From Flavobacterium xueshanense (lineage in GTDB: Bacteria; Bacteroidota; Bacteroidia; Flavobacteriales; Flavobacteriaceae): a stretch of DNA of 64,000 nt. This document shows positions 36,482 to 46,565 of the stretch, one piece after another. Each line of letters begins with the position of its first letter. The stretch's first letter is position 1. Position numbers and translations under genes: made by a program. Under the pieces are notes generated by a model. It worked only from the letters and a program-made list of their open reading frames with translations, was not told the DNA's origin and searched no databases. The stretch spans positions 96,589-160,588 of the forward strand of contig NZ_FONQ01000003.1 of the NCBI RefSeq assembly GCF_900112975.1. The letters are read 5' to 3'.

Positions 36482-36489
36482 CAAATATA
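36482..36489 (-). promoter_or_regulatory. Candidate -7 box of the wza-wzc operon
   Basis: TATATTTG on the minus strand matches TAnnTTTG and lies 15 bp before the wza ATG in a 67-bp spacer after recR. A good TTTG at -33 is absent. If used, transcription would start very near the coding region. Confidence 0.5.
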
Positions 36490-36534
36490 GCTTTTCATTT
36501 ACGATTTAAAAAGCATCGCTATTCTTTAAATGGA

Positions 36535-37155
36535 TTAATTATTTTTGAAAGACTTTTCAAATGCAACTCTTTGTAAAATACTCCTTCCCAAAGTAACTTC
36601 ATCCGCATATTCCAGTTCATCGCCTACCGAAATTCCTCTGGCGATTGTTGATATTATTATTTCACAATCGGCAATTTGTTTGTAAATATAAAAATTAGTC
36701 GTATCACCTTCCATCGTGGAACTTAAAGCAAAAATAATCTCGTTTACACTTCCTGATTTTACTTTTTCGACCAAAGTTGTAATATTCAACTGACTGGGAC
36801 CAACGCCGTCAATGGGCGAAATTTTACCTCCCAAAACATGGTAAATACCCCTAAACTGACCTGTATTTTCGATTGCCATAACATCGCGAATATCCTCCAC
36901 AATGCAAATAATTTGATGATTTCTGGTTTTGTTAGCGCAAATTTCGCACATCATGCTATCCGAAATATTATGACAACTGCTACAATACTTAATATTTTCA
37001 CGCATAGCAATCAAGGCTTGCGACAGAAATCCTGTTTGCTCTTTGGGTTGTTTTAATAAATGCAGCACCAATCGCAGCGCAGTTCTTTTGCCAATTCCTG
37101 GCAGCTGAGACATTTCGTTAACTGCTTTTTCTATTAATTTTGAAGAAAATTCCAT
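36535..37155 (-). CDS. recR: Recombination mediator protein RecR
   Basis: This 206-residue protein has the helix-hairpin-helix [16 protein letters not shown], a four-Cys zinc finger (CSSCHN...CEICAN), and a Toprim domain ([30 protein letters not shown]). RecR works with RecO and RecF to load RecA on gapped DNA. It is a housekeeping gene marking the edge of the polysaccharide locus. A TACTTTTG box at 37161-37168 just before the ATG could be a -7 element, but no -33 partner was seen. Confidence 0.97.
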   Translation of the reverse strand: MEFSSKLIEKAVNEMSQLPGIGKRTALRLVLHLLKQPKEQTGFLSQALIAMRENIKYCSSCHNISDSMMCEICANKTRNHQIICIVEDIRDVMAIENTGQFRGIYHVLGGKISPIDGVGPSQLNITTLVEKVKSGSVNEIIFALSSTMEGDTTNFYIYKQIADCEIIISTIARGISVGDELEYADEVTLGRSILQRVAFEKSFKNN

Positions 37156-37200
37156 AAAAACAAAAGTAGTTAATTTGTCCCAATCGTTAGGGATAGATAT

Positions 37201-37232
37201 TTTGAAAATTTGAGGATTATTTATGTAATTTG
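37201..37232 (+). promoter_or_regulatory. Candidate promoter of the symporter gene
   Basis: TTTG (37201-37204) and TAATTTG (37226-37232) are separated by 21 bp, close to TTTG/TAnnTTTG, with one T missing from the -7 box. The symporter ATG follows at 37256. Confidence 0.4.
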
Positions 37233-37255
37233 GTCAAATACAATATTCATATAAT

Positions 37256-38764
37256 ATGACTCCATTCGCTATTCTGTCGCTAATTGTAATCTACTTCGGA
37301 ATTCTTTTTTTGATTTCGCATTTTGTAAGCAGAAAAGACAGCGGAAATGATGCTTTTTTTAAAGCCAATAAAAATTCAAAATGGTATTTAGTTGCTTTTG
37401 GAATGATTGGAACGGCGCTTTCGGGAGTGACTTTTATTTCGGTTCCAGGAGAAGTAGGTTCTCCAAATGGGGAGCAATTCAAATATTTTCAATTTGTTCT
37501 GGGCAATGCGATTGGTTTCGTCATTATTGCAAAAGTATTGCTGCCGTTGTATTATCGGATGAATTTAACTTCCATTTACGGTTACATCGAGCACCGATTA
37601 GGAGTGTATTCTTATAAAACAGCCGCAACCATTTTCCTGATTAGCAGAACCATTGGATCTGCCTTTAGATTGTATCTTGTTGTTATTGTTTTGCAACGCT
37701 TTGTTTTTGACTTTTACGGAATCCCATTTGCAGTTACGGTATTAATTTCGCTGGCTTTGATATTTGCTTACACGTATCGAGGCGGATTGAAAACGATTAT
37801 AATTACCGATACTTTACAAACCTTTTTCTTAGTTTCATCTGTTTTTTTGACGATTTTCTTTATTTGCAGAAGTTTGAATTTGAATGTTTTCGAAGCTTTT
37901 GAAGCAGTAAAAAACAGCAATTATTCTAAGGTTTTCTTCTTTGAAGATTTTGTATCCAGTAAATTTCATTTTGTAAAACAAATTCTGGGAGGAATCTTTG
38001 TAACCATTGCCATGGTGGGCTTGGATCAGGATTTAATGCAGAAAAACCTGAGTTGCAAAAACATTGGCGAAGCCCAAAAAAACATGTTTACGTTCACCGT
38101 AATATTTGTAGGTATCAATCTCTTTTTCCTCAGCGTAGGTGCTTTACTTTATATTTATGCAGCTAAAAACGGAATAGAAGTTCCAACTGATTTAGTTACC
38201 GGAAAACCCAGAACCGATTTACTTTTCCCCGAAATTGCCTTTAACCATTTGACACTGATTCCGTCCGTAATTTTCTTGTTGGGATTAACAGCAGCCACAT
38301 TTGCAACAACGGATTCTGCATTAACAGCATTAACAACTTCGTTTTGTGTTGATTTTTTAGGAATGGATAAAACAGAAAATCTAAACAAGCCTAACGTAGT
38401 TCGAAACAGGCATCTTGTACATATTGCCTTTTCGTTTTTAATGTTTCTGGTGATTATTTTCTTTAATGCTATTAATGACAGCTCTGTAGTAGGAATGATT
38501 TTTAGGGTTGCGTCCTATACGTATGGTCCGCTTTTGGGATTGTATTGTTTTGGATTGTTTGTAAAATCAAAAACCGTCAAAGACAAATTTGTTCCTTTTA
38601 TTTGCTTATTGTCTCCTGCTGTAACTTACTTTATCAGCGAAAATTCGAAGACTATATTTGGAGGATATGTTTTCGATAACGAATTGATTATCGTAAACGG
38701 ACTAATCACTTTTATTGGATTGTTGTTGATTAGCAAGGATGCCACTTCTGAAACACGATTCTAG
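37256..38764 (+). CDS. Sodium:solute symporter (SSS family)
   Basis: This 502-residue integral membrane protein has about 13 predicted helices. It begins PFAILSLIVIYFGILFLISHF and contains GMIGTALSGVTFISVPGEVG, a typical SSS unwound-helix region, and GLDQDLMQKNLSCKN in the middle. LTAATFATTDSALTAL carries the Na+-site serine/threonine pattern of the family. It would import a solute with sodium; the substrate is not apparent. It is divergent from recR and not linked to the polysaccharide genes. Confidence 0.92.
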   Translation: MTPFAILSLIVIYFGILFLISHFVSRKDSGNDAFFKANKNSKWYLVAFGMIGTALSGVTFISVPGEVGSPNGEQFKYFQFVLGNAIGFVIIAKVLLPLYYRMNLTSIYGYIEHRLGVYSYKTAATIFLISRTIGSAFRLYLVVIVLQRFVFDFYGIPFAVTVLISLALIFAYTYRGGLKTIIITDTLQTFFLVSSVFLTIFFICRSLNLNVFEAFEAVKNSNYSKVFFFEDFVSSKFHFVKQILGGIFVTIAMVGLDQDLMQKNLSCKNIGEAQKNMFTFTVIFVGINLFFLSVGALLYIYAAKNGIEVPTDLVTGKPRTDLLFPEIAFNHLTLIPSVIFLLGLTAATFATTDSALTALTTSFCVDFLGMDKTENLNKPNVVRNRHLVHIAFSFLMFLVIIFFNAINDSSVVGMIFRVASYTYGPLLGLYCFGLFVKSKTVKDKFVPFICLLSPAVTYFISENSKTIFGGYVFDNELIIVNGLITFIGLLLISKDATSETRF

Positions 38765-38768
38765 TTTT

Positions 38769-38858
38769 TAGCCCAGATGGCAGCGGCATCCTTTTCTTGT
38801 CACGTTTTTTTTTAAACGGGACAAGAAAAGATATAGCGAACAGCTGGAAATAGCTCCT
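38769..38858. repeat. Intergenic palindromic element (TAGCCC...GCTCC type), copy 1
   Basis: After the symporter stop lies TAGCCCAGATGGCAGCGG, then CTTTTCTTGTC, a T-rich loop, GACAAGAAAAG, and an AGCGAACAGCTGGAAATAGC end. The central 11-bp arms can form a hairpin. A second copy is at 47831-47908. It may also terminate transcription. Confidence 0.8.
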
Positions 38859-38865
38859 AAAAAAT

Positions 38866-39231
38866 TTAATACTGATTGGTAGCTAACAAAACTAACGTAC
38901 AAGCTACTTCTACTTTAATATCATTTAGTTTCAACAATTGGTAAAATTCCGGATTCTCAGTTCCCGGATTGAAAATAACACGTTTAGGTTTAGCCTCAAC
39001 GATATAATTGTAATAATCGCGCTGACGTGTAGGGTTTAAATATAGGGTAACTGTATCGATATTTTTTAATGGAATGGCTTTAGTCTGGATTTTCACACCA
39101 GCAACTTCGCCTGCATTTTGGCCTAATGCAAGAACGGAATGCCCTTTTTCTATTAACATATTCACGGCTTTGAAGGCGTAGCGTTCTGGTTTAGTCGTCG
39201 CTCCAAGAACCAATGTTTTTTTATTCTTCAT
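38866..39231 (-). CDS. CoA-binding domain protein
   Basis: This 121-residue protein from MKNKKTLVLGATTKPERYAF has a CoA_binding Rossmann domain with ALGQNAGEVAGV and VIFNPGTENPEFYQLL. It belongs to the small YccU-like group. An upstream ATG at 39333 would add 34 residues, but these are unlike any family member, so the start at 39231 is preferred. Biochemical role is unknown. Confidence 0.88.
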   Translation of the reverse strand: MKNKKTLVLGATTKPERYAFKAVNMLIEKGHSVLALGQNAGEVAGVKIQTKAIPLKNIDTVTLYLNPTRQRDYYNYIVEAKPKRVIFNPGTENPEFYQLLKLNDIKVEVACTLVLLATNQY

Positions 39232-39377
39232 GATCTTCTCTAATTGTATTTGGTAAAAGTAATCAAAAAGGTTTATCCGTTTAGTAATTTTAAGGTTTAG
39301 TTGTAGCAGCAATAAAAAACATTCCCCTAACATTAAAAAACAAAAAAAGAGTATTTTTACACCCTTAAAAATAAAAT

Positions 39378-40007
39378 ATGGATCTTTTTATTTACCTGTT
39401 TGTTGCCCTCTTTTCTGTTTTAAACCCTATTGGTACCGTTCCTATTTTTGTGGGACTTACACAACATGACACTAAAAAAGAGCGTTCCCGAATTTCTTTG
39501 TGGACAGCAATAAATGTATTTATCATTCTTATCGTCTCGTTTTTTATCGGGCAATATGTATTGCTTTTTTTTGGAATCAGTATTGATGCGCTCCGAATAG
39601 CGGGTGGAATTATTATTGTAAGTTCTGGTTTTTCTTTACTTTCGGGAAAATTTACTAAGAAACGAGGTATTAACAAAAAAGCAGAAACTGACGCGCAACA
39701 AAGAAACGACATTGCTTTGACGCCACTTGCAATCCCAATGCTTGCCGGCCCGGGCTCTATTTCTTTGCTTATTGCTTTTTATCAGGAACACAATACGACT
39801 ATGGAGATAATCATCTCTTCCATTGCTATTCTTGCCATTGCTGTTACAATATTTATCATTCTTAAAAGCGCTCATTATTTAGCAAAAATACTTGGAGCAT
39901 CCGGAATTGTTGCTATATCAAGAATTGTAGGTTTCATTGTAATTGCGATAGGAATACAATATATCGTAAGCGCCATTATCAATATTATAAAAGGAAATCT
40001 CTCCTAA
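39378..40007 (+). CDS. MarC-family integral membrane protein
   Basis: This 209-residue protein has six hydrophobic segments. It starts LFIYLFVALFSVLNPIGTVPIF, the MarC signature, with ALTPLAIPMLAGPGSISLLI in the second half. Despite the family name, a role in multiple antibiotic resistance is not supported by established knowledge; transport function is undefined. It diverges from the CoA-binding gene. Confidence 0.92.
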   Translation: MDLFIYLFVALFSVLNPIGTVPIFVGLTQHDTKKERSRISLWTAINVFIILIVSFFIGQYVLLFFGISIDALRIAGGIIIVSSGFSLLSGKFTKKRGINKKAETDAQQRNDIALTPLAIPMLAGPGSISLLIAFYQEHNTTMEIIISSIAILAIAVTIFIILKSAHYLAKILGASGIVAISRIVGFIVIAIGIQYIVSAIINIIKGNLS

Positions 40008-40029
40008 ATTAAAGCAATAAAAAAACCGC

Positions 40030-40066
40030 ATAAGATTTAGAATCACATCCGGTTTTCTTTTTTAAT
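40030..40066. terminator. Candidate bidirectional terminator
   Basis: AAAACCG and CGGTTTT, flanked by A and T runs, can pair across a loop between the converging marC-family and ctlX genes. The loop is about 20 nt, so the structure is only moderately convincing. Confidence 0.5.
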
Positions 40067-40997
40067 TTCTTGGTAAGAAAATCTCTGCCATCATACATCT
40101 GGCGCTTCCTCCGCCACAAGCTTCGATAGTATCTAAACTTGAGCTCAAAATTTCAGTATGTTTTTCTAATTGTTCTATTTGTTGTGGAGTTAAACTTTGA
40201 TGTGCAGCTGCACTCATAACCAAATATCGTTTATCATTTGCTCCATGAACTTCAAGCATATTACCCGCAAAATTATTCATTTGGACTTCGGTAATCAAAA
40301 TGATTTCTTTTCCGTTTTCTTTCAGATTGTCCAGAACCATTTTTCGCTCTTTTTTATCATCAATACAATCCGAACAAATTACTGCAAAAGTTTCTCCCAA
40401 GCACATCATCACATTGGTATGATAAATCAGTTTTCGTTCTGAATCAACCGTTTGAAAAGCTTCAAAAATCACTGGTGCATAATCAAAATCCTCGCAGAAT
40501 TCTATAAATAATTCCTCATCCGCTCTGGGAGATAATGCGCAATACGCTTTAGCATTGACTCTGTCCAAAAGTAAACTTCCTGTTCCTTCCAAGAAAAATC
40601 CATCTTCTTCAGCGGAAGTGTAATCTATAATATTATGAATTACGAAACCTTTTTCTTCCAATAAATCTAAAATTTCTTCGCGACGTTCGTGACGACGATT
40701 TTCAGCAAACATCGGATATAAAGCTACATCGCCATTCTCGTGAAAAGAAATCCAGTTGTTTGGGAAAATACTATCAGGAGTATCTGGTTCCAACGTATCA
40801 TCAACAACAGTAACATCAACACCAACTGCTGTCAGTTTTTCGACAAAAGCATCAAATTCTTGTTGCGCTTTGGCATTTACCGTTGCCGGCAAAAGTCCGT
40901 CTAATACTTTTTGATAATAATTATTCACCACCGTTTGTTCGTTCATTCTAAACGCAACCGGGCGAATCATCAATATGGAATTTGTGGTTTGTTTCAT
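40062..40997 (-). CDS. ctlX: CtlX-like guanidino-group hydrolase
   Basis: This 311-residue protein of the pentein (amidinotransferase/arginine deiminase) superfamily begins SILMIRPVAFRMNEQT. PDSIFPNNWISFHENG, YPMFAENRRHERR and YHTNVMMCLGE surround the active site. GGGSARCMMAEIF at the C-terminus carries the catalytic Cys. This matches proteins annotated as citrulline-utilisation hydrolase CtlX or arginine deiminase-related. The precise substrate is uncertain. It is followed, across a palindrome, by a second pentein gene upstream at 41053. Confidence 0.88.
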   Translation of the reverse strand: MKQTTNSILMIRPVAFRMNEQTVVNNYYQKVLDGLLPATVNAKAQQEFDAFVEKLTAVGVDVTVVDDTLEPDTPDSIFPNNWISFHENGDVALYPMFAENRRHERREEILDLLEEKGFVIHNIIDYTSAEEDGFFLEGTGSLLLDRVNAKAYCALSPRADEELFIEFCEDFDYAPVIFEAFQTVDSERKLIYHTNVMMCLGETFAVICSDCIDDKKERKMVLDNLKENGKEIILITEVQMNNFAGNMLEVHGANDKRYLVMSAAAHQSLTPQQIEQLEKHTEILSSSLDTIEACGGGSARCMMAEIFLPRN

Positions 40998-41020
40998 AAT
41001 TTTTTAATTTTTATTTTATT

Positions 41021-41048
41021 GTAGAGACGCATTGCAGTGCGTATCTAC
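41021..41048. repeat. Palindromic GTAGAGACGCA element
   Basis: GTAGAGACGCA - TTGCAG - TGCGTATCTAC forms an 11-bp stem with one mismatch. It lies in the 55-bp spacer between the two pentein genes. Similar palindromes are familiar as dispersed repeats in several bacterial groups; no other copy was noted in this window. Confidence 0.85.
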
Positions 41049-41052
41049 TAAA

Positions 41053-41967
41053 TTAATCTCTTATTAAAGGTAAGGTAGAACATCGTAATAATCCTTCTTG
41101 TTTTGCGATTTCTGAATATGGAATTTCTTCCACGACAAAACCGTTTGCACGCAACCAATTGTTAAGTCGTGTAAAATTTCTTTCTGAAACGACAACATAC
41201 GTATCAATAGAAAAAACATTAGAATTCATGTTATACATTTCGTCTCTGGTAATATGAAATAGGTTTTCTTTTGCAAAAAGATTCACTAAAAACAAATAAT
41301 CCGCTTCTTCTCGAAATCCGTTTTTGTAGATAATCCCTTTGTCATTCCCCACCGGCTGAAAACAACAATCCAAATGCAACGCATTGTCACGAGCTTCAAT
41401 TTTAGATTTTACCAAATCAAATTCTTTTACAATTTTATTTGGGAATAAATCTTTAATGTATTGAACACCTGCCATGTTTGTTCGAGCCGTAATATAATCT
41501 TTGTAGTCACTTCCTTTGTAGGTTCCAATAAAAATATAATCGTTCCACAACATCACATCACCACCTTCTATATGAACTTCCTCTGGAGGGCGCGCCACTT
41601 TTTTGGGATTAATTTGGTCAATTATATATTGGATAGCATCTAATTCTCTTTCTCTATCCGGCAAAATATTCGATTTAACAAAAGTGTCATCAATCACAAA
41701 ACCAATATCTCTTGTAAATATCTGATTATAATTTTTAATCATTTCGGGACGATAAACGGTCACATTATACTTTTTTAATACGGTATTAAATGCTTCCATT
41801 TCATTCACCATGTCATGCTCCTGAGGATAGGTTCCTGCTAAAATATGTTCTAATGATTTAGGATCATACGCTTCTTCAACCGACGGCGTAAGTCCATTAT
41901 TGACTGCTGAACCCAAAATTACAGCTCGGAGTTTCGAGGTTTCATTATTTATATTTAACTCTAACAT
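41053..41967 (-). CDS. Arginine deiminase/DDAH-superfamily protein
   Basis: This 304-residue pentein-fold enzyme has TRDIGFVIDDTFV, HIEGGDVMLWNDYIFIG, an ALHLDCCFQPVG segment with the likely active-site His, and a C-terminal LRCSTLPLIRD with the nucleophilic Cys. It belongs with dimethylarginine dimethylaminohydrolases and amidinotransferases. It is not a close copy of CtlX but acts on the same chemical class. A TATATTTG box (41985-41992) precedes it. Confidence 0.87.
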   Translation of the reverse strand: MLELNINNETSKLRAVILGSAVNNGLTPSVEEAYDPKSLEHILAGTYPQEHDMVNEMEAFNTVLKKYNVTVYRPEMIKNYNQIFTRDIGFVIDDTFVKSNILPDRERELDAIQYIIDQINPKKVARPPEEVHIEGGDVMLWNDYIFIGTYKGSDYKDYITARTNMAGVQYIKDLFPNKIVKEFDLVKSKIEARDNALHLDCCFQPVGNDKGIIYKNGFREEADYLFLVNLFAKENLFHITRDEMYNMNSNVFSIDTYVVVSERNFTRLNNWLRANGFVVEEIPYSEIAKQEGLLRCSTLPLIRD

Positions 41968-41984
41968 GTAATTTTAGCTTTTGG

Positions 41985-41992
41985 CAAATATA
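41985..41992 (-). promoter_or_regulatory. Candidate -7 box for the DDAH-like gene
   Basis: TATATTTG on the minus strand lies 17 bp before the ATG. It directly abuts the gltA terminator hairpin (41994-42023), which occupies the space where a -33 box would be expected. Confidence 0.5.
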
Positions 41993-42023
41993 AAAAAAGC
42001 TTCACAAATTAGTGAAGCTTTTT
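41992..42023 (-). terminator. Intrinsic terminator of gltA
   Basis: A perfect 12-bp stem, AAAAAGCTTCAC with GTGAAGCTTTTT, around a 6-nt loop lies 10 bp after the gltA stop. It is symmetric, with A and T runs on both sides. Confidence 0.9.
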
Positions 42024-42032
42024 AAACTGATT

Positions 42033-43316
42033 TTATCTTTTATCTGTTGGGACAAAATCCCTCAAAGGGTGACCTGTATAGATTTGTCTTGGCCTTCCGA
42101 TAGGCTCCTTATTTTCACGCATTTCTTTCCATTGTGCTATCCAACCCGGTAAACGACCAATGGCGAACATTACTGTAAACATATCGGTAGGAATTCCTAA
42201 AGCTCTATAAATAATTCCAGAATAGAAATCTACGTTAGGATATAAGTTTCTTGACTTAAAATATTCATCTTCTAAAGCTGCTTCTTCTAATTTTTTAGCA
42301 ATTGCAAGAATTGGATCATCAACTCCTAAAGTTGCCAAAACTTCATTAGCTGCTTTTTTGATGATTTTTGCTCTTGGATCAAAATTCTTGTAGACTCTGT
42401 GACCAAATCCCATCAATCTAAAAGGATCATTTTTATCTTTGGCTTTAGCCATGTATTTATCAGCATCCCCACCATTTCTGTGGATTTCTTCTAACATTTC
42501 AAGAACTGCTTGATTTGCTCCTCCATGTAGTGGTCCCCAAAGTGCAGAAACTCCAGCAGATATTGAAGCAAATAATCCTGCGTGCGAAGAACCTACCATT
42601 CTAACTGTAGAAGTTGAACAGTTTTGCTCATGATCTCCGTGAAGAATAAACAATTTATCCAATGCATCTATAACGACAGGATTTGCAGTATAAGGTTGTG
42701 TAGGTAATTCAAACATTAAACGCATGAAGTTTTCTACATATCCTTTTGTATTATCGTAATAATTCAAAGGATAACCCATGCTTTTTCTATACGTCCAAGT
42801 TGCAATAACAAGGAATTTACCCATAGTTTTACACACTGCCTCGTACATTTCTTTCTCATTATCAACATTTACCGATTTAGGGTTGAATGCTGTTAGGGCA
42901 CTTGTCAAAGCTGCTAAAACGCCCATTGGATGCGCTGTCTTAGGAAAACCATCAATGATGCTTTTCATTTCTTCATTGACCAATGTATATTTTCTGATAT
43001 CCGTTTCAAATTGCGCTAACTGCTTAACAGTTGGCAATTCTCCAAATATTAAAAGGTAAGATACTTCCAGAAAATCTGCTTTGTCTGCTAAATCTTCAAT
43101 CGAATATCCTCTGTAACGAAGAATTCCTAATTCTCCATCTAAAAAAGTGATGTCACTTTTACAAGAGCCTGAATTTTTATACCCAGGATCCAATGTTATT
43201 ATACCGGATAGATCACGTAATTTGTTAATATCGATGGCAACTTCATTTTCACTTCCTACAATTATAGGCAGTTCAATTTTCTTTCCATCAATTTCTAATG
43301 TTGCTGTTTTTGACAT
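42033..43316 (-). CDS. gltA: Citrate synthase
   Basis: This 427-residue type I (long) citrate synthase has the N-terminal beta domain TATLEIDGKKIELP and LDPGYKNSGSCKS. LHGDHEQNCSTSTVR, WGPLHGGANQAVLEML, FGHRVYKNFDPRA and NVDFYSGIIY carry the catalytic His and Asp residues and the substrate-binding Arg. It joins acetyl-CoA and oxaloacetate at the head of the TCA cycle. A TAGATTTG box at 43355-43362 upstream is a likely -7 element. It is monocistronic, ending in the hairpin at 41992. Confidence 0.97.
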   Translation of the reverse strand: MSKTATLEIDGKKIELPIIVGSENEVAIDINKLRDLSGIITLDPGYKNSGSCKSDITFLDGELGILRYRGYSIEDLADKADFLEVSYLLIFGELPTVKQLAQFETDIRKYTLVNEEMKSIIDGFPKTAHPMGVLAALTSALTAFNPKSVNVDNEKEMYEAVCKTMGKFLVIATWTYRKSMGYPLNYYDNTKGYVENFMRLMFELPTQPYTANPVVIDALDKLFILHGDHEQNCSTSTVRMVGSSHAGLFASISAGVSALWGPLHGGANQAVLEMLEEIHRNGGDADKYMAKAKDKNDPFRLMGFGHRVYKNFDPRAKIIKKAANEVLATLGVDDPILAIAKKLEEAALEDEYFKSRNLYPNVDFYSGIIYRALGIPTDMFTVMFAIGRLPGWIAQWKEMRENKEPIGRPRQIYTGHPLRDFVPTDKR

Positions 43317-43354
43317 AATATAATTGAAAATAAACTTTTAAAATAATAATTTCT

Positions 43355-43362
43355 CAAATCTA
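43355..43362 (-). promoter_or_regulatory. Candidate -7 box for gltA
   Basis: TAGATTTG on the minus strand fits TAnnTTTG, 38 bp before the gltA ATG. No clear -33 box is visible. Confidence 0.45.
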
Positions 43363-43416
43363 AGGAATTAAACACTAATTAAAAAGAGAATAACACAATG
43401 AAATTGTTAAATATTA

Positions 43417-43451
43417 CAAAAAAAAGCCACTCACACAAGGCGAATGGCTTT
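43417..43451 (-). terminator. Intrinsic terminator of eno
   Basis: Reading the minus strand, AAAGCCAT pairs with GTGGCTTT (one G-T pair) across a 13-nt loop and is followed by a T-rich run. It lies just after the eno stop. Confidence 0.8.
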
Positions 43452-43472
43452 ATATAAAAATATCGTAAGAAT

Positions 43473-44816
<1,344 letters not shown>

Positions 44817-45120
44817 TCATTTTATGAAAATAATGAATGTTATTAACGAAAACGTTATAATTTTTTTATAAACAAAACATTTCTGCTTTTTTTAGAATTT
44901 ATTTTTACATAATCTGTTATCTTTTCTTTTTCATTGAAATAAAATCGCAAAAGCGACAATCCATGCAATTTAATTGAAAAATTTACCAAAAATTCATGAA
45001 CAAACGAACAATTAAATAAGTAAAAAGTATATCTACTTGTTTATTAGCAGTTTATTTAAAATATTGTATTTTTTGTTTAGCTATAAATCCACTTTATTGG
45101 AATATCAATTAGATAGTATT

Positions 45121-46521
45121 ATGCATATTCAATCCATAAAATAAAATGTAGAGGAAACTGTAAAAAACTTAAAAAATGCAATAAATTATAATGAAATTAT
45201 TTCAACGCTGAATAGAACTTCCTTACCATTGGAAAATTCAGAAGATTTAAAACCATCACATAACTACATCGGAGTGGCAAAATATGTTCTTTTGCGAGAA
45301 GGCTCACATGGAACACTTGAATATTATACTTAGAGTGCAAAAATTACACAACGGCTCGTTTAAGAAAGAGGATACTCTTTTGTAGGAGTTGAAGGTGAAT
45401 GGCCAGATTGCTATCGCTTGTACCAGTTTGTAAAAGGATATTTAGATTCCGGAAAAGACATTCGTAACGTTATGAATGAATTGAAAAGCTAGCCAGCTTA
45501 AATGTGGACTAATTGGGAAGTAGCATCTTTTATCGATTGGCCGAAGAGCTACAATGAAAATTTATCCACCAATAAAAGAATTGGGTTTTACGGTTTAGAT
45601 GTTTATAGTTGCAGAGAGTATATAAAAATTATAATGCAGTATTTAGAGAAAAATGATCCAAAAGCACTTGCTGTAGCAAAAAAGAAATGGAATGCTTTAA
45701 GCCTTTTGGAAAACATGAAGGACAATCGTATGCTAAGGCATCCTCTTTTGTTCCGGAATTATGTGAAAAAGAAATCCTAAACATGCTGAAAGTAATCGTA
45801 AAAAACATCCCCAACTACAACCACGATGTAGAAAATACTTTAAGCACAGAATAAAACGCATACATTACCAGAAATGCAAAAAAATATTATCGAGCAGTGA
45901 TCAAAAGAGGATAGGATTCTTGGAATTTTCGTGACGAACATGTAGATTCAATCATTGATCCTCTAATGAAATTTTACGAAAAAGATTTAAAAAATTATAG
46001 TTTGTGAACACAACACGCAGACTGGTGATGCACGAACTACAGATTATGGCATCTGAGGGACGGGTCAATGTGGGACAACTATAAGAGAACAACAATCAGC
46101 CATCGGAGTTGTTGCAGGAGGATTTGGATTATATCAGGGAAGTATAGTTGCCAGAGGAGAATGGGGCAATTAGATGGGCAAATAAAAGCTCCAGAGCTAT
46201 CGATGGAAGCTGGGAACATGCCTTTAACGTAGCTAATAACGGCCAAAACAGATTATTATTGATGAATAAAGTAATGGAAAAAAATTTCTTTTTTCAACAA
46301 TAAACCAACGTGCAATGGGCGTGGTTTACAATCCAGAACACGGAAGATATGTAAATTATGTTCCCTCCATACTTCCAGAGAGAAATGATGCATTCATTTT
46401 TATATATGAAACAAATGAACTACATTCCATAAATATTGGTTTAATGGAAATCAAATATCTGAAACCAATCCTTCCGGTATGTAAATTAAAAAACAAAAAA
46501 AAGAGTTTGACAGTTAATTAA
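45121..46521 (+). pseudogene. Degraded erythromycin esterase-family gene
   Basis: Read on the plus strand, the frame from the ATG at 45121 gives YVLLREGSHGTLEYY, FVGVEGEWPDCYRLYQFVKG and MWTNWEVASFIDWPKSYNE. These match the EreA/EreB-like family (PF05139) but are broken by several in-frame stops, two in positions where Trp is expected. Frameshifts then move the match: SFVPELCEKEILNML, a NAKKYYRAVIKRG stretch, VVAGGFGLYQGSIVA, and finally GVVYNPEHGRYVNYVPSILPE at 46315-46521. At least five stops and several shifts rule out function. An ancestral protein of about 420-450 residues is implied. Confidence 0.9.
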
Positions 46522-46536
46522 GTCAAACTCTTTTTT
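46497..46536. terminator. Bidirectional intrinsic terminator
   Basis: A perfect 15-bp stem, AAAAAAGAGTTTGAC with GTCAAACTCTTTTTT, around a 10-nt loop lies between the pseudogene end and carA (stop at 46566). It would end transcription from both sides. Confidence 0.9.
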
Positions 46537-46565
46537 AATACATCTGTATCGAAAATATTCGATTA

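Noticed and set aside
39232..39333. N-terminal extension of the CoA-binding protein
   Set aside because: The 34 added residues do not resemble the family, while MKNKKTLVLGAT at 39231 matches its usual start.
45502..45780. Stand-alone 92-residue gene
   Set aside because: It is an open fragment of the erythromycin-esterase pseudogene, with family similarity continuing in other frames on both sides.
46315..46521. Stand-alone 68-residue gene
   Set aside because: It is the C-terminal fragment of the same pseudogene.
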